From NCBI GenBank assembly GCA_013812385.1, contig JACCTM010000052.1:1-6509 (forward strand): a stretch of DNA of 6,509 bases, in the 5' to 3' direction. The notes beneath the pieces are model-generated. The model had not been told where the DNA came from. It saw only the letters and a list, made by a program, of their open reading frames with translations, and searched no databases. Shown piece after piece: positions 6,070 to 6,509 of the stretch (position 1 is the stretch's first letter; each line of letters opens with the position of its first letter). Source of the stretch: Geodermatophilaceae bacterium. GTDB lineage: Bacteria > Actinomycetota > Actinomycetes > Mycobacteriales > Geodermatophilaceae. A program made the position numbers and the translations under genes.

Positions 6070-6330
6070 CTACCTACAGCGGCGACAGAGACCGTGTCCG
6101 AGAAGCTCCGACCACCCTGGAACCGGACGACCACCCGAGCTGTGTGGTCGACGGTGTTGTCGAGCGATCCGCTCGACCAGTGATAGTCGGTGCCGAAACG
6201 AGACCCGGCTCGGCCGGGAGCCGTCGAGGGTGATGTTGGCGGTGTTGGGACCGGCGTAGTCGGAGCCGCTGAGGTCCAGTGTGATCACAGTGCCGTGCCT
6301 GCCGCAGCCGCCGGCAAGCTCGCCCGACGT
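6070..6330 (-). pseudogene. broken fragment of an unrecognised beta-rich, probably extracellular protein
   Basis: Two adjoining minus-strand frames carry protein-like sequence. The first (about 6330-6222) reads GTVITLDLSGSDYAGPNTAN and ITLDGS. The second (about 6200-6075) reads GTDYHWSSGSLDNTVDHTAR and VVVRFQGGRSFSDTVSVAAV. A single shift between 6222 and 6195 would join them. The first frame meets a TAG at 6348-6346 without a start, so the N-terminus is missing too. Alternating hydrophobic/polar strands with Gly, Asn and Thr suggest a beta-sandwich or repeat domain of a secreted protein, perhaps comparable to the RTX-like remnant at the left edge. I do not recognise the family. It is convergent with the deacetylase gene. 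Confidence 0.45.
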
Positions 6331-6418
6331 GGAGGCTGATCGCGACTACGAGCAGTTATGTGCTTCGGTGCCGACAGTGACGAAGCGACACAACGTAACG
6401 AAAGGTAGTCAAGTCTCG

Positions 6419-6447
6419 TTGACTAGTCATCTAAATGACCGTAAGTA
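6419..6447 (+). promoter_or_regulatory. possible promoter with overlapping palindromes
   Basis: TTGACT (6419-6424) is followed 17 bases later by TAAGTA (6442-6447), a good -35 with a poor -10. The perfect ten-base palindrome TGACTAGTCA (6420-6429) overlaps the -35, and GTCAT-CTAA-ATGAC (6425-6438) forms a second inverted repeat across the spacer. A repressor site over a promoter is a possible reading. The segment is visibly less GC-rich than the rest of the window. Confidence 0.3.
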
Positions 6448-6460
6448 GGTGGAAGGCTGC

Positions 6461-6490
6461 ATGGTTCAAAAGCAAGATCACTCCAGGTAG
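6461..6490 (+). CDS. possible nine-codon leader ORF before the right edge
   Basis: ATG 6461 follows the purine-rich GGTGGAAGG (6448-6456) at four bases, a good ribosome binding site, but encodes only MVQKQDHSR before TAG. Two bases after that stop an ATG (6492) opens a frame (MWMLLT) that runs off the window. This could be a leader peptide before a downstream gene or the start of a broken gene. The window ends too soon to decide. Confidence 0.2.
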   Translation: MVQKQDHSR

Positions 6491-6509
6491 CATGTGGATG
6501 CTCTTGACC

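Noticed and set aside
1..6509. Search for CRISPR arrays, tRNA or rRNA genes, attachment sites and long direct repeats
   Set aside because: None seen on reading both strands; the apparent repeats on the left are degenerate RTX codon repeats, not spaced identical units.

Overview
The window is high-GC DNA with strong G/C preference at third codon positions. It carries an actinobacterial primary sigma factor whose C-terminal two thirds closely matches what I recall of mycobacterial SigA and streptomycete HrdB. The source is therefore an actinobacterium. A Nocardioides-like relative is my guess from the general character of the hypothetical proteins, not something the sequence proves.

Layout from left to right. 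Positions 1-408 (minus) hold the 5' part of a secreted RTX-like calcium-binding repeat protein broken by two single-base frameshifts. A divergent intergenic region with a perfect inverted repeat separates it from rpoD (706-2142, plus), which is intact and starts at a GTG with a good ribosome binding site. Directly behind rpoD lies the 5' end of an IS481-type transposase gene (2256-about 2465), frameshifted and cut short, running into an unidentified broken coding stretch (about 2466-2697). An intact gene at 2742-3887 encodes an unrecognised single-pass membrane protein. A 322-base gap with two hairpins follows, then a small gene of unknown function (4210-4596) with an unclear start, closed by a strong hairpin terminator. 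Positions 4733-4966 (minus) hold a frameshifted remnant with a CPxWC motif and an LAAxLLxAADWLD-like helix, resembling small actinobacterial DUF6907-like proteins. Positions 5100-6035 (plus) encode a membrane-anchored polysaccharide deacetylase with all carbohydrate esterase 4 motifs. Behind it, on the minus strand, is another broken piece of an unknown beta-rich protein (about 6070-6330). The right edge holds a lower-GC segment with palindromes and the possible start of a further transcription unit.

There is no evident operon or multi-gene system. Core functions (transcription initiation, cell-envelope modification) alternate with eroded accessory genes. The most notable feature is the contrast: four separate loci are frameshifted while four neighbouring genes contain no internal frameshift. 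This suggests an accumulation site for decaying genes near rpoD, although sequencing indels cannot be excluded. I see no convincing novel defence, mobile or biosynthetic system.
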